This document shows, in pieces, positions 61,688 to 64,000 of a DNA stretch of 64,000 bases (positions within the stretch are counted from its first letter, which is position 1; every line of letters starts with the position of its first letter). The stretch covers positions 1-64,000 of the forward strand of contig JAIEEY010000080.1 in the NCBI GenBank assembly GCA_029067205.1, read 5' to 3'. The notes beneath the pieces are model-generated. The model was not told where the DNA came from. It made no database searches and was given only the letters and a program-made list of their open reading frames with translations. The position numbers and the translations under genes are program-made. The stretch comes from Lachnospiraceae bacterium. GTDB taxonomy: Bacteria; Bacillota; Clostridia; Lachnospirales; Lachnospiraceae.

Positions 61688-62236
61688 CTATTTCTTATTC
61701 CCTTTATTTCTCAGTGTTGATATGATTCCTACTGCAAAGATAGCGATCACCAATACTGCAATCACAACTCCCCATTTTTTTTCGGCTTTGGCCTGCTCTT
61801 TTGCATCCTCTGCCTCCTGATAAGCCAACCGGCCTTCTTCCTTCATCGTTTTAAATTCTTCATCAAGCGCACTCACATTTCCAACAATTCCAGATGCAGT
61901 TTCGTTCTCTGTTGTTCCTTGATGCTCCGACACAGCTGGCGCGCTTTGACTGCCAATAAGCCCCAGAAAAGAAATCTCCACATAACCTGCATTTTCCTGA
62001 TATGCAACCTTGCACCAGCCATCTTTCGCATCTTCTTTGACAATAACTGTTGTTCCACCTGGAAGGGAAGCGGTCACTTCCGAAGCCGTATCCGGCTGCT
62101 CATGCAGCTCCACATCGCTGTTTAGCTGAAATATCTTATTTATCTTTATATCCTCAGCGTCCGATGCGCATACTGTCATACCCATTACAAGCAGCATGAC
62201 AAGAACGCCTAATATTCTCCCCAATTGTTTTTTCAT
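61688..62236 (-). CDS. SH3-domain-containing secreted/membrane protein
   Basis: Signal peptide, NSDVELHEQPDTASEVTASLPGGTTVIVKEDAKDGWCKVAYQENAGYVEISFLG (SH3b), C-terminal TM helix. Confidence 0.85.
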   Translation of the reverse strand: MKKQLGRILGVLVMLLVMGMTVCASDAEDIKINKIFQLNSDVELHEQPDTASEVTASLPGGTTVIVKEDAKDGWCKVAYQENAGYVEISFLGLIGSQSAPAVSEHQGTTENETASGIVGNVSALDEEFKTMKEEGRLAYQEAEDAKEQAKAEKKWGVVIAVLVIAIFAVGIISTLRNKGNKK

Positions 62237-62325
62237 ATTGATACCCCCTTGTGTGCTTCAGCACGCATACCAATCAATAGTTTGAAAGTGACCTTCTTTC
62301 AAACTAATCTCCTATCAATTATCCC

Positions 62326-64000
62326 CTATTCATTATCATTATAATACAGTATAAAATGCCCATTTTTGTATTGACTGTCAAATTTTTCTTCTAATGACTG
62401 TACTTGACCGCTGCGATAATCAAGAAGCAGCAAATCCGCTTCACTTTGAGTGTCCAAATCATAATTTGCCTTAACAATATTTATCTTAGTATCCCGCATC
62501 ATAAACTGCAGAATACCAATATTTCCATAATCCTCCCCACCCCGTACTGTAATAAACGTGTCTGTTATTTTCTGGGTTAATCTCCTGTATTTTCTGCGCG
62601 ACAGCAATATCCCGGAAACACCAGCGCCTGGAAGCATCGATATACATTGTTGACAGTCGTATCCCAATCACAATCTGTACTGCCACGAGCAACATCAGAA
62701 AAATCTCTCTGCCTTTCTGTCTGCCAATCCACCATATTCCCATGCAGACTATGACAGTCAGCACTGTACCCACAGAATATGCCTGCCAATAAAACAAAAC
62801 CGGCTCAAAACTTTCAAAATCATAGAGCCAGCTTATTCCACATATTGTATTCCCAAAAAAGGCTGTCTGGCCATTTTCACGCAGGCTGACAGTAACCAGC
62901 CATGTCATGACTGCCTCCAAGGCAAGCATTACAGCGATGCTACATACTGTCTTTTTTGCTGACACTTCTATTTCACTTAACGCTTTTATTCCCATAACCA
63001 TGAGAATGGGCATCACATATTCCTGATAACGCCCATATGTAAGTGCATCTACACGCCCCGGATGTATTGTATATATTGCACTAATCATTACTGCAGCCAA
63101 TGTCGAAAGCAGTACAAACAGTGAGAAATACTCTTTTTTTATCGCCATTTTAACAGTATATATGATTCCAAAATATGCAATACCAAAACTTGCCAGACCA
63201 AGATATAAAAATTTTCCTGAAATGCTTATGATCAGATTTTTAAATCCCTCTTTTGAAAAAATATACCCTATTTTTTCAAACTGACCCGCATAGTCATTTG
63301 CATTTTTAAGCGCACTCGCAGCATCCCCATAAACCATGCCTGTCCAATACTTCTTTACAAGAACCCCCACTGTAAATATGACTGCCACACCTACCATCAG
63401 TACCAGCGTATATTTTACTCTTTTCCCGCCATTTTTTATACTATATACAAACAGCACTATGATCCCTGATGCCAAGACACCAATCGCCCGCATATGTACA
63501 AAATACATGTACAGCATTACCACAAGCGCAGACACCAAAAACTGTTTTTTATCTGTTGTAAAGTATTTCATCAACAATAAACACAGAATGATATACAGCA
63601 TAACAAGCAATACTTCCGCAAAAGTAGTCCCGGCATAAAAAAGCCACGTGGGGTAAAACACTGCCGCTGCCACATGAAACGAAGTCACATTTTTCTGCAT
63701 TTTATGCAAGACCAAAAAACAGACTGCAAGCAGCGCGAAATTCACAGACAGTGCCGCACGATAAGCAATAACTGCATCTTTAAATATCAAAAAAACAGGG
63801 AATAGAATGAGACTGTACCCGTAAGAATAATAAGAGCTTAATGAAGCAATATCCGACCAGTCATATCCGGCAAGTCTGGCCGCATAAGACCAATAGCCAA
63901 ACTCATCGGCCGGAAAATAGAATCCATAGCTCTTACTTATGTCATGGCATGCAATGCAAAAGAGCAGTAGTACAAACATTATACTGTATCTTTTTTCCAC
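62326..64000 (-). pseudogene. polytopic membrane protein (GT-C-like) with probable 1-nt frameshift near 62540; may continue beyond window
   Basis: ORFs 62486..64000 and 62326..62667 overlap; merged reading ...NRHVYYSTGGGEDYGNIGILQFMMRDTKINIVKANYD... requires one indel in acggggtgggga. Confidence 0.65.

Noticed and set aside
1-64000. rRNA, tRNA and riboswitch genes
   Set aside because: None recognised by eye; a covariance-model scan would be needed to exclude small structured RNAs.

Overview
The window looks like an AT-moderate Firmicutes chromosome, probably Lachnospiraceae-like (inferred from protein style only). The left and middle parts (about 0.3-40 kb) hold a galactoside-utilisation region: GH42, GH2 and GH35 beta-galactosidases, an LplABC-like ABC importer, a YesM/YesN two-component system and a LacI regulator. 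They also hold assorted housekeeping and accessory genes: MTA/SAH nucleosidase, an orphan D12-class DNA adenine methylase, a Zn-type macrodomain, PerR/Fur - reverse rubrerythrin - rubredoxin, a transglutaminase-like protein, and pgi. The right part (about 40.5-64 kb, nearly all on the minus strand) is a cell-surface polysaccharide cluster with many GT2 glycosyltransferases, a Wzm/Wzt-type ABC exporter, DUF6020-like membrane proteins, a TupA-like ATP-grasp protein and an acyltransferase. This cluster is visibly decaying. The strongest observation is a 129-bp MITE-like element at 50066-50194 (12-bp perfect terminal inverted repeats, 8-bp target duplication). It splits one tandem GT2-GT2 gene in two; removing the element plus one target copy restores a single in-frame ORF of 690 codons, like the intact 705-aa GT2-GT2 protein nearby. 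Other decay marks include an amber-interrupted acyltransferase, a multiply frameshifted DUF6020-like gene, two or three glycosyltransferase fossils and a 1-nt frameshift near 62.54 kb. Elsewhere I found a consensus sigma-A promoter overlapped by a perfect 7-1-7 Fur/PerR-type operator, a fossil tail of a second rubrerythrin, a dispersed two-hairpin repeat family, a decayed Rpn-type nuclease gene with adjacent repeats, and candidate LacI operators. No rRNA, tRNA or CRISPR array was recognised. All family names come from reading the sequences; no database searches were run.
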